Shown here: piece by piece, positions 60,670 through 60,805 of the stretch
Layout: every line of letters begins with the position of its first letter
How positions within the stretch are numbered: position 1 is the stretch's first letter
NCBI GenBank assembly: GCA_017427775.1
Contig: JAFRSD010000048.1
Coordinates: 1-60,805, forward strand
Length of the DNA stretch: 60,805 bases
Direction: 5' to 3'
Origin: Lachnospiraceae bacterium
Lineage (GTDB): Bacteria > Bacillota > Clostridia > Lachnospirales > Lachnospiraceae
Notes under the pieces: model-generated
The model's input: only the letters and a program-made list of their open reading frames with translations
Databases searched by the model: none
Told to the model about the DNA's origin: nothing
Position numbers and translations under genes: made by a program

Positions 60670-60805
60670 TGTACCCTCTTTACTGGACAACCAGTAAGGA
60701 GGGTATTTTCATGCGTTATAGCTACGAGTTTAAAAGAAAATGTGTTGAGTTGTATCGTCAAGGTCAGTGGCTTGAGACGCCGGAAGGGATTAAGGATCCC
60801 GAGAA
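60670..60805 (+). mobile_element. Left end of an IS3-family-like insertion sequence (continues beyond window)
   Basis: TGTACCCTCTTTACTGG begins near 60670 and is followed by ACAA and its near-inverse CCAGTAAGGAGGGTA (to 60705), so the terminal sequence can fold as a hairpin that also contains the RBS GGAGGG. The transposase gene follows. The exact boundary is uncertain because the right end is outside. Confidence 0.65.
60711..60805 (+). CDS. Transposase OrfA-like protein, N-terminal fragment
   Basis: 31 complete codons to the window edge, starting MRYSYEFKRKCVELYRQG, the helix-turn-helix start of IS3/IS150-type OrfA. The ATG follows GGAGGGTATTTTC. The rest lies outside the window, so intactness cannot be judged. 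Confidence 0.75.
   Translation, partial: MRYSYEFKRKCVELYRQGQWLETPEGIKDPE

Overview
This 60.8 kb window is chromosomal DNA of a Gram-positive, low-to-mid GC bacterium, most likely a member of class Clostridia and probably Lachnospiraceae. The evidence is the ClpC end, RadA, the AddAB nuclease, a fused SecDF, LuxS, DegV, a T-box riboswitch, a 6S RNA of Firmicutes type, a WYL regulator, and promoters that are TTGACA-like and TATAAT-like with 17 bp spacing. By eye most of it is a little above 50% GC. One block (about 44.47-47.6 kb) is clearly more AT-rich. The family-level placement is inference from gene content.

Layout. 1-3.3 kb: clpC (3' end), radA, and a lipoprotein with SH3 and M14-like domains. 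3.4-6.3 kb: a T-box riboswitch, read here as leucine-specific, controlling a fusion of a sugar-isomerase-like TIM barrel and an AMP-forming acyl-CoA ligase. 6.3-11.2 kb: a structured inverted repeat, tRNA-Trp, a DUF3048 lipoprotein, a small membrane protein, a DHH phosphoesterase, tgt, yajC and 6S RNA. 11.2-18.4 kb: addB-addA. 18.4-24.6 kb: a lipid kinase, xylB, a methyltransferase, hslO, an M18 aminopeptidase and dut. 24.6-28 kb: a possible pseudoknotted leader, two COG0523 GTPases (one with a large His/Asp-rich metal-binding segment) and a GDSL esterase. 28.1-33.2 kb: a PT-rich lipoprotein and two ABC ATPase-permease fusions. 33.2-36 kb: an NAD salvage operon (nrtR-like, pncA, pncB) with a palindromic operator at the start of transcription. 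36-40.4 kb: an internally deleted aldo-keto reductase, a VOC protein, and icd and an aconitase-family gene on the minus strand behind a consensus promoter. 40.5-44.5 kb: a membrane protein, a WYL regulator fused to a HAD hydrolase, a GNAT acetyltransferase (convergent and overlapping), and a CYTH protein. 44.5-47.6 kb: an AT-rich three-gene cassette with an exporter of the bacteriocin-associated type. 47.7-52 kb: a P-loop-less ParA-like protein, DegV, and SecDF. 52-60.6 kb: recJ, pyrC, pyrF, leuS, luxS and a 2-hydroxyacid dehydrogenase. The window ends in the left end of an IS3-type insertion sequence.

How the parts connect. The window is mainly housekeeping: DNA repair (RadA, AddAB, RecJ), protein export (YajC, SecDF), tRNA modification and charging (Tgt, LeuRS), pyrimidine and NAD supply, and the start of the 2-oxoglutarate branch. 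The most interesting points are these. A leucine T-box sits in front of an acyl-CoA ligase fusion instead of a synthetase, which suggests leucine made from a branched-chain acid such as isovalerate. A family of CATTTTCC/GGAAAATG elements recurs between genes, including a perfect 22-bp palindrome just upstream of the 6S RNA promoter. The paired metal GTPases follow a possible pseudoknot. The transferred-looking exporter cassette has no recognisable cargo gene. All family assignments come from reading motifs; no database search was run.
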